DNA from: Promerops cafer
Taxonomy: Eukaryota > Chordata > Aves > Passeriformes > Nectariniidae
Length of the DNA: 64,000 nucleotides
Direction: 5' to 3'
Assembly: GCA_013398275.1 (NCBI GenBank)
Contig: VZSE01015526.1
Span: 1,268,805 to 1,332,804 of the forward strand
Position numbers and translations under genes: made by a program. The notes beneath the pieces are model-generated. The model ran no database searches and was not told where the DNA came from. It saw only the letters and a program-made list of their open reading frames with translations. Position 1 is the first letter of the stretch. Each line of letters starts with the position of its first letter. Positions 26,977 through 40,894 of this stretch are shown here, one piece after another.

Positions 26977-27008
26977 CCCCCCACCCCGACACACCCACCC
27001 TCCCCCCC
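26977..27008 (-). promoter_or_regulatory. G-quadruplex-forming tract in the LRP6 3' UTR
   Basis: The plus strand has C-runs at 26977-26982, 26984-26987, 26994-26996, 26998-27000 and 27002-27008. In the mRNA sense these are five G-runs of 3-7 separated by loops of 1, 1, 6 and 1 nt. This is an excellent G-quadruplex consensus in an otherwise AT-rich UTR. Confidence 0.6.
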
Positions 27009-28902
27009 TTCATATTATGGTTTCGAGTTCCCTTATAGTTCACAACACCCTCCTCAACATCCATCCTGCTGGACTACACAAGGAAGTTTCTCCACCAGCA
27101 AGGAAGTGCCAGAAGAACAGCTACCACAACTCCTAGAAACCTAGAATGAAGCTGGGCAAAAAAACCCCTTAGTACACCATCTTCAGAGATCAACAGCAAT
27201 AGCCTGGGGATCACCAAAGCTTTTTAAAGTTTCCTCAGTTATTCTGGACTAGTAGGAAAAACCCTTTATATTACAGATGGAATACCAATGACAGAGTTTT
27301 CCTTGGAGCTGAAACCAAATGAGGATCCAGTACTCCAGATGAGTGGCACCTAGCAAGAATAACCTGTCACTAATTTTGTCAACAGCATCAATTGCAAGCC
27401 CATGCCATATTTTCAGATAACTTCTCTTTTAGTTGAAACTGGCTGGGAAAGAAGCAACAGAGAACAATAAAACCCAAAAGGTGCCTCTGGAAAGTTGCTA
27501 TCCCCATTCCATACCCAAAGGTGAAGAGGCAGGAGCTCCCAGGACCTTTGTTTTGAGAGAGAAGACTCAGAGGGCCTGTCTGTGAAGGCACTGAGCACCT
27601 TCAGTGGATGCGATGTCAAAAGAAGGTGCAAATGCAAAAAGCCATCTAAGACCAGGTATACTGTGAACTCTGCTACAACAAAACAAATTCAGAGCACTGC
27701 ACTGGAGTCCAAGAGGAGTTAACAATATCCCAGGTTGCCCCTTAAACTACACAAATAATGTTTTCACTTGATTAAATAATCTCCCTGTCAAAATCACCAT
27801 GGTGAGGCTGACGGGAGAAGGGGCTAAATATGACAATATACAAAAATAGAGATGTGAATATAAAATGGTTTGGTTAAGAGTATCTTAAAATTTGACATTC
27901 ACAGCGGTTAATACTTAAGTATTAAACTCACACCACGCAAAAGAGGAGGTATGTCAAAATCATACTGAGAAAAACTGGCTTTACCTAACACAAAGAAAAC
28001 ACGAGCAGTTAATACAGCAGGGGAACCCCTTCCAATGATCAAAACATCTGTTTTTCTTATGGACAGTTGTTCCACTGAAAGTTAAATGCTTCCTTATTAG
28101 GAAAAAATTATATATATATTTTTATATATGATTTGTATACTGTGATATCAATATACACTGAAAGTACTGCAAGGATATATTATTAATTTACAGTAAAACT
28201 AACAATCCATGGTTAAATTTATAGTTTATAAATATGCTGTCTATATTATATGTGGTATAAAAATATTTGACATTTTGTGGGCACAAGGTCAAAATAAGAT
28301 TTTCTTTTTTAAGGGACTAAAAATCATTCAGGTATATGCATATTACCCTTGTCACTGACGTGAGAATTGTACTGACCTGGTACAAAAGAGAGTCCTACCA
28401 TGCAGGCAAAGTGAGGAGGGTAATATAAAGCATGATAACCACTGCATGACAAGGCTAATTAGGAGAAAACCTGGCATTTACAGCAGCCCAGTTCTAGCAG
28501 TACTTTAAATAGGAATATCATGAATTTAAGTGACACAGGCAGGAAGAAAGGATGAAAAAAAGACAAGAAAACCTAACCGGTATTAAAAAACAAACTTTAA
28601 AATACATCCAACAAAAATAACTGAAATTCCAGAAGCAGGGAGAGAGCTCTAAACGCTCTCATTTGTTAAATGCATTAAGGAAAACCAGAGGTGTATTCAT
28701 TTAAAAAAGCGTGTGATTGATTTTCTGGACTCACTGCTATGATTGCTGTATTCCTGTAGAAAACAAAGCCCTTTGTGTAAGGTTAATATCTGTCCTGACT
28801 GCATTTTCAAGTTTAACTTTAGTTGCTGGCCCTCTGCAGTTAACTTAGAGGTTATTTGGCTACTTCCAAGTATCTATGGTATGCTGCTCTGCGACGGACT
28901 TC

Positions 28903-28908
28903 TTTATT
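28903..28908 (-). promoter_or_regulatory. Possible proximal LRP6 poly(A) signal
   Basis: AATAAA on the minus strand within AATTAATAATAAAGAAG, about 400 nt after the stop codon. I recall a similar AATAATAAAGG in the human UTR. Use here would give a short UTR isoform lacking the distal 5 kb. Confidence 0.4.
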
Positions 28909-29309
28909 ATTAATTACTTTAAACATTTTTGGTATTGACAAAACCCACATATCACCTTGCTGGACAAGTAACATATCCCAGTCCTTCAATTTCGTTATGT
29001 GCTCAGTCACTTCACTGGATTAAGGCATGTTTTTGTGTTCCATTTGCAAAAATAAAAACTTTTTGTACAAACGTCTGGGTTCTTTTATACAAAAATTTTT
29101 CTTCTTATGGCACAAGCAGCAGCTGCTGTTTAAGAAAATATATAAATATCCTTTTCTTTTTAATTCTTCTGTACAAATATCTTCAGTGTGCCTCCGCCCC
29201 ACATTTAACTGTACAGTCCTCCCCCGTGCTCGGCTCCCTCCCCCCGTCCCCAGCAGAACCTTTCGTATTTACAGCGCAGAGCGGAGGGCGCGGGGCGGGG
29301 GGCTGCCCC

Positions 29310-29601
29310 TCAGGAGGAGTCGGTGCAGGGGGACGGCGGCGGCGGGTACAGGTGGTGCGAGTAGCTGCGCTCGGTGTAGGGGGACGGCGGGCAGCTCTCG
29401 CAGTTCTCCTCGGCAGACAGGTACTGGCTGCGCGGCGTGGGCGGCGGCGGCACCGGCTCCGAGTCGTAGTTGAGGTCGCTGGTGTAGCCCTTGGCGGCGG
29501 CCGCGGGGATCCGGCGGCTCGGGGCGTAGTCGCTGTCGCACACGTCCGTGCTGCAGGGCGTCGTGGGCGGCGCGAAGTGCCGGTAGCTGTAGGGCCGGTA
29601 G
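29310..29601 (-). CDS. LRP6: LRP6 exon 23, coding part: PPPSP motifs B-E and stop codon
   Basis: The coding part is 292 nt, 96 residues plus TGA at 29312-29310. The acceptor is CCGCTACAG|C, completing a serine. It encodes YRPYSYRHFAPPTTPCSTDV, VCDSDYAPSRRIPAAAAKG, YTSDLNYDSEPVPPPPTPRS, QYLSAEENCESCPPSPYTER and SYSHHLYPPPPSPCTDSS. The four remaining phosphorylation motifs are present: B (PPTTPCS), C (PPPTPRS), D (PPSPYTERS) and E (PPPSPCTDSS). The stretch RRIPAAAAKG replaces the human RRMTSVATAKG (from memory) and is one residue shorter. The exon is very GC- and CpG-rich, unlike the neighbouring introns and 3' UTR. Long frames open on the other strand here are a by-product of that composition. 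Confidence 0.97.
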
Positions 29602-31849
<2,248 letters not shown>

Positions 31850-33027
31850 CTAAGGAGTAAGAAAGGAAAAAAGCCACTTTTAAAAAGGAAAGCTACAAAG
31901 GAAACTCGAGAAAACGCCAGTTTATTATTTTTTAGCACTGTCTAATAGGAACTTTAAGTAAAGAACTGCATACATAGCCCTCCCAACAAACAGGATTTTT
32001 TTCCTGTTTATTCTCCAGCTCTTAAGCAGACCCTGGAAATGCCATTTGTTTTCATTCCTATTGGCTACTACTAAGCTCTTATCAAAAAATGCTGACTGCT
32101 GTGGCTATCTTGCCATTTTCAGCCAGTGCTGAGAAGTAAAGTTACAGCCAGCTGTTCAATTCTAGATTGTCACTAGGGATACCACTGCCCAAGGCAGACT
32201 GGCAGATCTCTGCTCCTGCAAGCTACAGTCCCTAAGTATTGCTCTGCTTATAAGACTTGCAGTGTGCTGGCCAATGCAAGCATTCCTTCCCTATGCAGGC
32301 ATGTTCTTACTTCACATATTTGGATTAATTTAAAGCTGATTTAAAGCCTGATGGGTTGATTCTCAGAACTGAAAACAGACAGTTGAAGATTCCAGCCTTC
32401 ACTGACCAAGCATGGACTCTAACACTCGACAGTGGCTTGGTGAGCTCCATAAAAATATCCAAACCAATCACCACAGATGCTAGAAGTGAAGAGACAGGGA
32501 GCCCTCTAGGGCTGGCACCAACTGATACACAGCAGTTAGTGCAGCACACTATCCATTTGTGATGGAGGGATGTTATGGAACTGCAAAACACTTGTTTACT
32601 TATTTACCTGTCACTTTTAAGACACATGACACAAAACTTCATTTTAATTCCTTGAAAGGTCTGTACCGAATCAACCTTAGTTTTACCTTCAGAGGCACAT
32701 GGCAGACTATAATGAAAAGAGATCTCTCTGCCAGAGCTGCTCAACATCTACAGGGATTTTTTTCATCTCCCCTGACATTCAGTCTAATATATTTTTTTCC
32801 TGGCACTGAGCTCTCGTACAACTTTTTTAAATTAAGTGAAAATTTCTAGCCCATTTTGGAAAAAGATAATCCTCTTCCCTTTCAAAATCACTTACTCCAT
32901 ATCCAAACAAGTTTATTAGGCTAAAATTAAAAATCAGAACATTAATCTGTTAACTGATTAACCTTTAGAAAGACACTGTCACTTCCCTGAAAGTTATTAA
33001 AGGTTTATGAATAATAGAATGACTTAC
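31850..33027 (-). other. LRP6 intron 21
   Basis: GT-AG intron of 1,178 nt. Nothing recognised. Confidence 0.85.
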
Positions 33028-33164
33028 TGGAGGAAAGTAAGTGCCTTTGGTACTTGAAGAACTACTGGAGGAGGCTCCTGTAACATGGGCCCTGTCATAG
33101 GGTGGGCCACTGCTCCCTCCCATAATGCTGAGGGAGCTGATGACAGATTTACCTCGAGACATAC
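33028..33164 (-). CDS. LRP6: LRP6 exon 21: serine-rich cytoplasmic segment
   Basis: This 137-nt exon encodes about residues 1438-1483. The acceptor is CTTCAG|GT and the donor is CCTCCA|GTAAGT in phase 0. It encodes MSRGKSVISSLSIMGGSSGP, PYDRAHVTGASSSSSSSTKG and TYFPP. The polyserine run and the region before motif A carry casein kinase 1 target clusters in mammalian LRP6. The last codon is CCA (Pro), whereas I recall Ala in human. Confidence 0.96.
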
Positions 33165-33937
33165 CTGAAGAACAGAGATATATGTCAGTATTCAATTCTC
33201 CCTCAATTCACAGACAAAAGGAAGCTTAAAAAATAATCTGGAGGACAACAGCAGTATAAGCACAACTTGCAAATCCAAAATTAATTATCTTGGTGTTAAA
33301 ACCAAATTATGCTCTGGGAGGAGCCTTCTGGATCTAAAAGCCACAAGTTACAGTACATATTTAATCAATATATACAGAAGCAATGTATACAGATGAAGTG
33401 CAATGTTGTGGTTAAGTTTTACATTTTAAACAGCAGTAGCATCATGTGCTTGGACTGGTATTGGAAAATTCATTGTTAAATGAAATAAGCTGAGACCAAA
33501 GTTATTGCTGGTCATTACAGACTTTGCAAGAAGTCTCACAAGCATACAAACTTAGTCTATAAACCTATCAAGAATGATTATATAATGTTTAAAGTCCCAT
33601 GAATGTAACTCTGTGTAACTTTACCCTGTACTGTTGTGAAACTTTGCTGGTGCTACAATAGCCCAAAAAGGGGATTCTTTATTAGGAAAAGAAGAAAATG
33701 CACAGTGCATGTGTTTATTTGAGCTTAGGTTCTGCTAAGTACCTAAAAGCCTGTGAACAGCGCAGGTAAAATAGCAGTTAATTATTGTAAAGAAGGATGG
33801 CAACAAGCCTTGGCAGTCCTGGCTTCCCACAGCTTCCAAGAACTGCACCTGAAGCAGACATTTCCTGTACACAGATGCACAGTATGCTCGAGTACAGCTG
33901 TGGGGTGCCAAAGACAAGGACCATCCTCTTTACTTAC
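33165..33937 (-). other. LRP6 intron 20
   Basis: GT-AG intron of 773 nt. Nothing recognised. Confidence 0.85.
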
Positions 33938-34168
33938 CAGGGAGAGACCCTGACAGAGAGCTTGGGTGAGGCACGTAGCCCAGAGGTACCGAGGCTGGCC
34001 CGTGCACCACGTAATCATTGGTCATGGTTTCCCCATCCCCCTTCATGCGTGGGCACAGCACCCTCTGGCAGATGAAGTACATTGCTCCCACCACAAAAAC
34101 TGTAAGGATCACACCAATGATGGAGCCTATGGTGTTGTTGGGCTGTGGTGCAGGTTCCTCCGTTGTGT
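33938..34168 (-). CDS. LRP6: LRP6 exon 20: juxtamembrane, transmembrane helix, proximal tail
   Basis: This 231-nt exon encodes about residues 1361-1438. The acceptor is CCTTTTAG|AC and the donor is CTCCCTG|GTAAGT. It begins with the acidic and proline-rich stalk TTEEPAPQPNN. A hydrophobic helix follows (TIGSIIGVILTVFVVGAMYF), then the stop-transfer and palmitoylation region ICQRVLCPRMKGDG. The conserved cytoplasmic stretch TNDYVVHGPASVPLGYVPHP comes last. The stalk reads NNT where I recall ATNT in human, which creates a sequon next to the membrane. The two membrane-proximal cysteines known to be palmitoylated in LRP6 are conserved. Confidence 0.97.
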
Positions 34169-35967
34169 CTAAAAGGGAAAAGGAAAATCAGACCATGTAA
34201 GTTTAGACCAACATCAGTTTTTCTCGCATCTTTCAACCTTCCTCCTCTTCTGTAGGCAGACAACAACTTTCAAATTAATATATGGGAGGAACAAACAGGC
34301 CCTAGGACAGGTCTGTTCAAAGACTGAGTGTCCATAAGGGCTACCTGCAGCCTCCAAGATGACCTCCAAACATGCCATGAGGTTTTTCAGATCACAAATA
34401 ACAGGAAATGAGCAGTAAGTACATGCATGTACAGGGAGAGTGATGAACCAGGCCTCGCTCTTGCTTCAGGCTGACAAGCAGAGCTCTCCTTTGAACTCGA
34501 TGAACAAAACCTGCAGCCACATCTCCAGATGACACTGTGCAGGGGACTCCTCTTGTGCTTTTCTTGTCATTGAAGATGGCAACAACTGCTTTTCATGTCA
34601 CACCTCGGCTATCAGAGCAACAGACTGGCACTCCCTTTTCTCAGCAGTGTAACAATCACTTACGGTGCATCACCTTGACTGTTCAGCAGTGGTGAATTTA
34701 GGGTTTGCTGCTGTTTATTAAGCTACCTAAACTATTCCACATCTGACCCACCCTTATGGTTACAGACACAGCTGAGCATCAGCCTGAGAGGTGCCACCTT
34801 ATGAGGAATCTGTACCCAAAACAATTATTTAACAGTCAAAATGAGTGGCTTTCCCTACAAGACCAATTCTAAGCAATGACATTTCTGCGAGTAACTGACA
34901 ACCCCCTGCCTGTGCTCATGAATTTGACAAGAAAGGCAGACTTTAAAGTATTTTCCTGTTCTAGTCAGTGTTTTACATTTTATGCATTACTGAAAATTTT
35001 TTCCTCAAAACAGTTTCTTCTCCCTGAACACCAAACCCACACTTGAACCAGCTTGTCATAGTCTACAGAGATAAGTAAACAGACTTCTGATCATAGTGAA
35101 AGAGGGATGGTGACAACTGCCATCTTATTCTGGGTGGGCCAATTTTCCATCCTCTGTTACAAAACTGGAGAACATACAAACTCTAATAAGGGGAACTACA
35201 CAAGGCTGTGATAATGTCACTAGTAACTTGGTAGCATGACAGAACATCTCTTAATACTCCTTCTTAAGATCAAGGGCCCAACTCTGGCTTTGCATTTTCA
35301 AATTATCTGTGTGCCAGCTGTGATTTATGGATCTCTAACACAAGACAAGATGTCCCTATTTACAATTTCTTTTAAAGCACCAACAGTGAAAGTGAACTTC
35401 TGAGTTGGAATTTTAAAGGCAGTGGTTTTCTTGTAGAGCCCTGGAGATTTCAAGGTAGGGGATATCACATGTTACAAATCAGAAATCAAGCTCAGAATTA
35501 CATCCTTTCAAGATAAAAAAAAGACATTTTAGAAGGTTTACTCTATAAACAGAGTACTCCTCTGATTCTAAAAGCACCTGCTCTTAATTCTCTGGATGAG
35601 AAAACCATGAAGCACAGAAGTTACATATGAATGCCTCATGCCAACAGGTATTTTTTTTAACATTGCACCAACTCAGCATATTAACATTACAGTAAAACAA
35701 ATCTTTTACTTATTTTAAAATTTTAAAAAAGTAAGAAGAAAAATAACTGGCATTCTCTGCCTCAGAAACTATTTGTTCAGAATACTAATTATTTTTGTTA
35801 TTCCTATTCCACCACATTGTGCATTAATTGCATGACAGCAGTTAAGCATTAATTCTGGGAACAACTAATTCAGTCTGCTTCACAGAATAAAATCAAACTC
35901 GTAGGAAAGGTGAGAAACAAATTTTGGATGCTGCAACCAAGTCTCGAGCCTCAGGCAGTACACTTAC
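34169..35967 (-). other. LRP6 intron 19
   Basis: GT-AG intron of 1,799 nt. Nothing recognised. Confidence 0.85.
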
Positions 35968-36078
35968 AGCATCCTTGCTCATCAGAGCTGTCACTGCAGT
36001 CCAGGTTGTGATCACACTTCTTGCTTTTCCCGATGCACTGCCCACTGGCACAGCGGAACTGATCCGTTAAACACAGCA
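35968..36078 (-). CDS. LRP6: LRP6 exon 19: LDLa module 3
   Basis: This 111-nt exon was found by homology rather than as a long open frame. It encodes about residues 1324-1361. The acceptor is CTTTGCAG|TG and the donor is GGATGCT|GTAAGT. It encodes the third LDLa repeat: VLCLTDQFRCASGQCIGKSK, then KCDHNLDCSDSSDEQGC. All six cysteines and the CDxxxDCxDxSDE calcium motif are present. Compared with human ([21 protein letters not shown], from memory) there are several substitutions, none at structural positions. Confidence 0.97.
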
Positions 36079-37708
36079 CTGCAAAGAACCCCCACACCAA
36101 CAGTCAGCATCAGAAACTTCTCCTCTTGAAAATCATTAAGAAATAAAGACACCAAAGCATACAGTCGGGAGTATCTTGGGAGAGCGTGGAGTGCTGCAAG
36201 CCTAATTTCTGGAAGTAGCCAGTGGCACACAAAGTCCCTCATGTGAACCGTGCAGAGCAAGTGACTCAGTGTTCTGTTGAGCACAGTGCACACTGGGCTT
36301 TACTGCCTGCTTACAGTAAGAACACTACAAGATAAAGTGACCCTCATCTAAAGTCACTCAGAGGCCATTGAGAAGACAGGCACTTATCCCAGGACATGGT
36401 TATTGCAATATTACTATAAGAATCTCCAAACCTAAGCATTTACTGTAATATAAGAGAGAAGAATTAACTTATGAAAAATCTGCCAAACCATGATAATAAA
36501 GTTGTTTAGGAAAGATAAATGTTCTTCTTAATGTCCTTGTGTTCTTCCTGTAATACTCCAGAATACTCCTCGATCATGAGAAAATATATTGACTTGATAT
36601 TATATTTTTAAACTGAAATGAAGGACAGAATATAAAACTGAAGCTTTGCCAGGGCACTGAAAAAATAAAAGGTGCTGCAGGCAACGTGCTGGCTGCTGCT
36701 GTTTCCACATATTCCTCCCTCCTGTTTCTCATAAATCCAGAAATACTTTTTTGTCTTCAGCTGAATTAAGAAGTTAAACTAAAGGCTTTTCTGATTTGTA
36801 ATCAACTTGAATACTCTCAGCAACAGGACCACTTTGAAGGTAATAAACAGCCCCTAGTCTCCAGTTGCTGAATGACAACTGGTAAGTTAACTTGCACAAC
36901 ACATTTTCAGATGTCAGCATCTCAGCTGGCTAACAATCACCTTTCAGCACACAGAAATTTCAGTTCTGTTTTTGTTTGAGCTGGAGCACATCTTGATTTA
37001 AAGACATTTCAACAGTCTCCACAAAGAAGGAAAATGCACTGAATGGATATAAAGAAAAAGCATCCTTTCAAGCTTACAAGTTGTCCCTACAACTCTTCAC
37101 TACATCTGCAATAGGGAAAAGATGAATTTGCCCACATTTCATGTTGTGTAGTGGTGGGGCAGTTCAGATTCCACTTGCAAAACCTGTCCTTTCCAAAATG
37201 AACTTAATTCTCATTGTGCTGGCAACAGCACTTCCCTCTGTAAAGATGGCTTAAATACTCTCTTTTGCTGTGCTCTAAGGGAAGAAGAGGTCTCCAGAAA
37301 TCTCTGTCTCTCGCTCCTGCTTACTCAGAAAAGCTCATTTTGTTTAGGTATTGTAAAATAAACAATCCTAAAACCTTTACTTGGTACAAGGCACACAAAA
37401 AGCTATGACAAAGATTTGCTCCACTTTGTAGTTCACTCCCAGATACTAGGTTTTTAGAGCTTAAAATCATGCCATTTTTGATAGTACTTTCCACAAACAG
37501 CATTTAAGCCACTCTGATGGAGATCACTCTTAATTTCTACTTCACAGGTAGAGAAACAAAAGTACGGAGTTATGAAGTAACTTCTGTTTAACAGACCAGT
37601 TTAAAAGCTAGCAGAACCTAGGATCTTTTCAAATCCTCCTCAGCAATAACATTGGCAGTGTCCCTGTGACAGATACATTTCCATCCCCCTTGGCAGTATC
37701 CTCCGTAC
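36079..37708 (-). other. LRP6 intron 18
   Basis: GT-AG intron of 1,630 nt. Nothing recognised. Confidence 0.85.
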
Positions 37709-37945
37709 CTTCGCAGTTCTTCTCATCCGAGTTGTCCTGACAATTCGCTTCCCCATTGCAGCGCAGGGCGCTGTCTATGCACTGCCCACTCTCACACTGG
37801 AACTGGGTGTCAGAGCACACCGGGCAGTTCTTCTCGTCACTGTGGTCTTCACACTCAGTGAACCCATCGCAGCGCCAGGCCACTGGGATGCAGTCAATCT
37901 CACCTGTGAAACAGGTGAACTGCTGAGGGGAGCATGTTGGTGGTT
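37709..37945 (-). CDS. LRP6: LRP6 exon 18: LDLa modules 1 and 2
   Basis: This 237-nt exon encodes about residues 1245-1324. The acceptor is TTCAAAG|AA and the donor is GCGAAG|GTACGG. It encodes two LDL-receptor class A repeats. The first runs from PPTCSPQQFTCFTGEIDCIP to CDGFTECEDHSDEKNC, and the second from PVCSDTQFQCESGQCID to CNGEANCQDNSDEKNC. Both keep the six cysteines and the acidic D...DxSDE calcium cage. Differences from human are conservative and lie outside the cysteine and calcium positions. Confidence 0.98.
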
Positions 37946-39313
37946 CTTTGAAAATCAAGCAAACAAACAGAAGTTAAAAATCCAGGTGAACAAACAGATC
38001 GGGACAGGTAAGGACAAGAGCTCAGCTGCTTTCCTATATCAAAGCAGCTGATGAACAACGTGCCACATCATAAGGTCACTTCCACAGCCACTGCATTCAC
38101 AGCCACTTTTGCAGACCTTGAGGCCAGTGTGACTGATGCAGGCTCACATCAACAGGGGATTGACAGATGAAGAACAAGAGGAACGGGGAAATATGCACAC
38201 TGAAAACACAATTATTTTCTTCCCTTCCCACTTCAGACTCTCTCACCTTTCTCTTAGTAAGACTTCAAGTCAAAGTCATCACAGTCTTCAACTCCCCCTT
38301 TCCTGCAACACCACTGTATAACACAGCCAATGGCTTACTCTCTTTTTCATGTTTGACAGTCATTGTATAGATGTTAAAAGAATGTAATTTGCTGCAGATG
38401 GATGCACTGTGACTCAGTGTCTAGTTATGTGCCTTGACAGCTCTATTCAGTCAAAAATATTTTAAAACAAAAAACTGCTCCATCTAGTCAAGTTCCACTA
38501 CCTCAATGCATCTGTTAGCTGTTATTTAACATTTACTACATTAACTGTTAATCTCAGGCAGTAAGTGTATATTTTTCCCTTTTTTAATCCCCCTTTCCTC
38601 CTGTGGCTTTTTGGCCTGGTATTAAACTTGCTCTGAGAAGCTATCTGGATTATGTCAGCTCTTGTTCCATTTTGAGACCACACGTCGCCTCGATGGCAAG
38701 ATGATTGCATAATAAATCCATTCAGTCTGGTGGCACAAAGAGGTCCAAGCACCAAAGTGCCTGTGTTCTCCCCCATTCCAGCCCCACCCCTGGAGACACC
38801 AGGGCATGGGCTACAGTGGCCATATCGCTACGGAAGGAGGCAACTTGCCCTTCTGGGACTGCAGTTCAGAAAGACACACACAGGGTGAACTTGGGGACGA
38901 CAACAGAGAAGAACAAAACAGCACAGACTGCAATGTGCCAGAATGTGAGAACCTACCACTGCCTGAAAAGGCAGAACATGGAGAGTGACAGCAAAAAGTA
39001 ATAAAAGTCATACAATTAAAGAATCAGGTTCAAATAATTCAACTTAAGTTGAGTCTTAAGTGCGTCTTAAGTAGAAAGAGTGAACAGAAATCCTTATTCA
39101 ACAGTTAGGGATTTTTTTCCTCTTCCCTTACTCCTTCGCAATACTTGCAAATTTTGCTGGAGGGTGGAGGGAAAGAGGTGAGTCTGTACAGGTGTGTAAC
39201 AGCACCTGGTGCACTGTCACATTCCTCTGGCTCAGAAGCCATCCCTGAAGATGGAGACCCTCCCCAAAGCCGAAGCTAAGAGCCCAGTGACACAGAACTC
39301 GGGAAGGACTCAC
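37946..39313 (-). other. LRP6 intron 17
   Basis: GT-AG intron of 1,368 nt. Nothing recognised. Confidence 0.85.
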
Positions 39314-39439
39314 CTCCGCAGGACAGCTCATCCTGCAGCAGCACCAGGTGCACGGGGCAAGAGCAGCGCGTGGTGCCGTCCCCCTTCACAATGCAAATGT
39401 GGGAGCAGCCACCATTATCTTGAGAGCACGGATGTTGTC
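39314..39439 (-). CDS. LRP6: LRP6 exon 17: EGF4
   Basis: This 126-nt exon is too short to show up in a simple ORF scan and was found by homology. It encodes about residues 1203-1245. The acceptor is TCCTAG|GA and the donor is TGCGGAG|GTGAGT. The product is a complete EGF-like module: RQHPCSQDNGGCSHIC, then VKGDGTTRCSCPVHLVLLQ and DELSCG, with six cysteines in EGF order. It is the fourth and last EGF module before the LDLa cluster. Confidence 0.97.
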
Positions 39440-40684
39440 CTAGGATTTTAAAAATAAGAAAGACAGGGACTGATAAGAAATCCTCATCTATTTTATGACC
39501 TTTCGGTCATTTCTTCACTACCCCCTATCCCCTGGGGAGAGGATTAATGAAAAATTTCTGTTAATGTTATATTTTGTTGTGTGTATTTCTCCCTTTACAC
39601 ACATCTATAATTATAACATACATTAGTAACTCTCCATGATCTGAAACTACTCTAAGAATTTATACTAAAACAGTACTTAAAGCATTTTGCTTCTTGTGTG
39701 AGGTAGCAGTAGTTCTCTGCAGCAAATAGTATGTAAGTAATACAAAAAGATGTCTTGGATTCCATACTTCATTTTCACTACCAAAGACCATGAAAAATAA
39801 AACTTTTCTAATTTATGAATTCTGAAGCTTCCATGCTGACTCTGAAACTCAAATTAACATGCTCTAGATAAATATGTCTCTTCATTTTAATGTTTAATAA
39901 GGACAACATACTTCTCTTGGAACTCCTGACAGATTTACTGAGATTAATAGCACACAAAACTAGTAGTAGTCTGCACTGATGTTTTAATTAAACATCCCCA
40001 GACATTTTTCTACATATTTCTCCGAGGCATGCACCACAGCCTAACCAGGCCTATTTCCTCCAGGATGACAGCAACTCCGCTGCTTTAACCATCCACCTCC
40101 CACCACTTCAAGCGTGTGTGTGTGGAAAGGCCTGGTAAGCAGAAACTTTTTAAAAAGTGCAGCCATGATCAACACAAATTGCTAATTAATACACATTTCC
40201 TTTGTGCAATGCAACATTGCTCTTCTGACAATTCACTCTCAGTATGAAATACCACCACCAAAAATGGTTCACTTTGCCTTCAAGGCAGGCAGTCCACTGA
40301 AACATTGACAGCTAGTGACAGGCCCTGAGAGCTGTGCTTGCCTAAACAGTGAACACCCAATAGCAATGCACTAGCACGATCCAGAAAGTCCTCTATTAGG
40401 GATAACAGGATGTTTCCACTGTGCCTAGAGACACTCAAATGCCAGGTGCCTGGATGGGACTACCAATCAAGTTGTCATCAGCAACAAAACATGATGCTGG
40501 GGTTGTGATAGATTTCCAGTCCATTGCCAAGTGCCTGAAGGAAAAAACCTAACAGCACTGATACCGACTTCTGGCCCCTTCCATCTGCACCGATGTTGAT
40601 CAGCAACAAGGCACAACAGGCTCGTGTCTCTTGGCTTGAGTCTCACAGGCCCTGTTTGCACCTGCAAGCAGGGATTGCACTCAC
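39440..40684 (-). other. LRP6 intron 16
   Basis: GT-AG intron of 1,245 nt. Open sequence just past exon 16 is read-through, not an exon. Nothing else recognised. Confidence 0.85.
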
Positions 40685-40894
40685 TGTATTCCTGCAGGTT
40701 GAGCTCCTTCACAGCATGGATGTCACTGAGTTGTGCAATACGAGCCTGGACCTTTGTACGTCCTTCTCGACCAGTCATATCAATCTTTTCAATCATCTGC
40801 TGCTGCCTGTCAATCCAGTACAGCCAGTTCTCAAATACAGTTAGTCCCACAGGCTGCAAGATATTGGAGTCTTCCAAAACGATCCGGTTAGCAC
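40685..40894 (-). CDS. LRP6: LRP6 exon 16: last blades of propeller 4
   Basis: This 210-nt exon encodes about residues 1133-1203. The acceptor is TTCTGCAG|GTG and the donor is GAATACA|GTGAGT. It contains NRIVLEDSNILQPVGLTVFE, the blade NWLYWIDRQQQMIEKIDMTG, and the run RIAQLSDIHAVKELNLQEY that closes propeller 4 and leads into EGF4. The frame stays open for about 200 nt past the donor, but the donor, the known exon size and the EGF4 homology in the next exon fix the boundary. Confidence 0.97.

Larger units (their letters stand above)
23630..29309 (-). other. LRP6: LRP6 3' UTR (about 5.7 kb)
   Basis: The sequence after the stop codon is non-coding and AT-rich. Its first few hundred bases (about 29,000-29,220) look like what I remember of the human LRP6 3' UTR: a TTTGTACAG element, ATATTTATATATTTTCTTAA, then TGCTGCTTGTGCCATAAG. 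The likely distal end is fixed by AATAAA at 23654-23649, which gives a UTR of about 5.7 kb, close to the long human UTR. There is an earlier AATAAA at 28908-28903. Open frames inside are short and show no recognisable protein. The exact cleavage site is inferred. Confidence 0.8.

Noticed and set aside
40467..40684. Extension of LRP6 exon 16 past 40685
   Set aside because: The frame is open by chance; the GTGAGT donor at 40684, the 210-nt family exon size and EGF4 in the next exon place the boundary at 40685.
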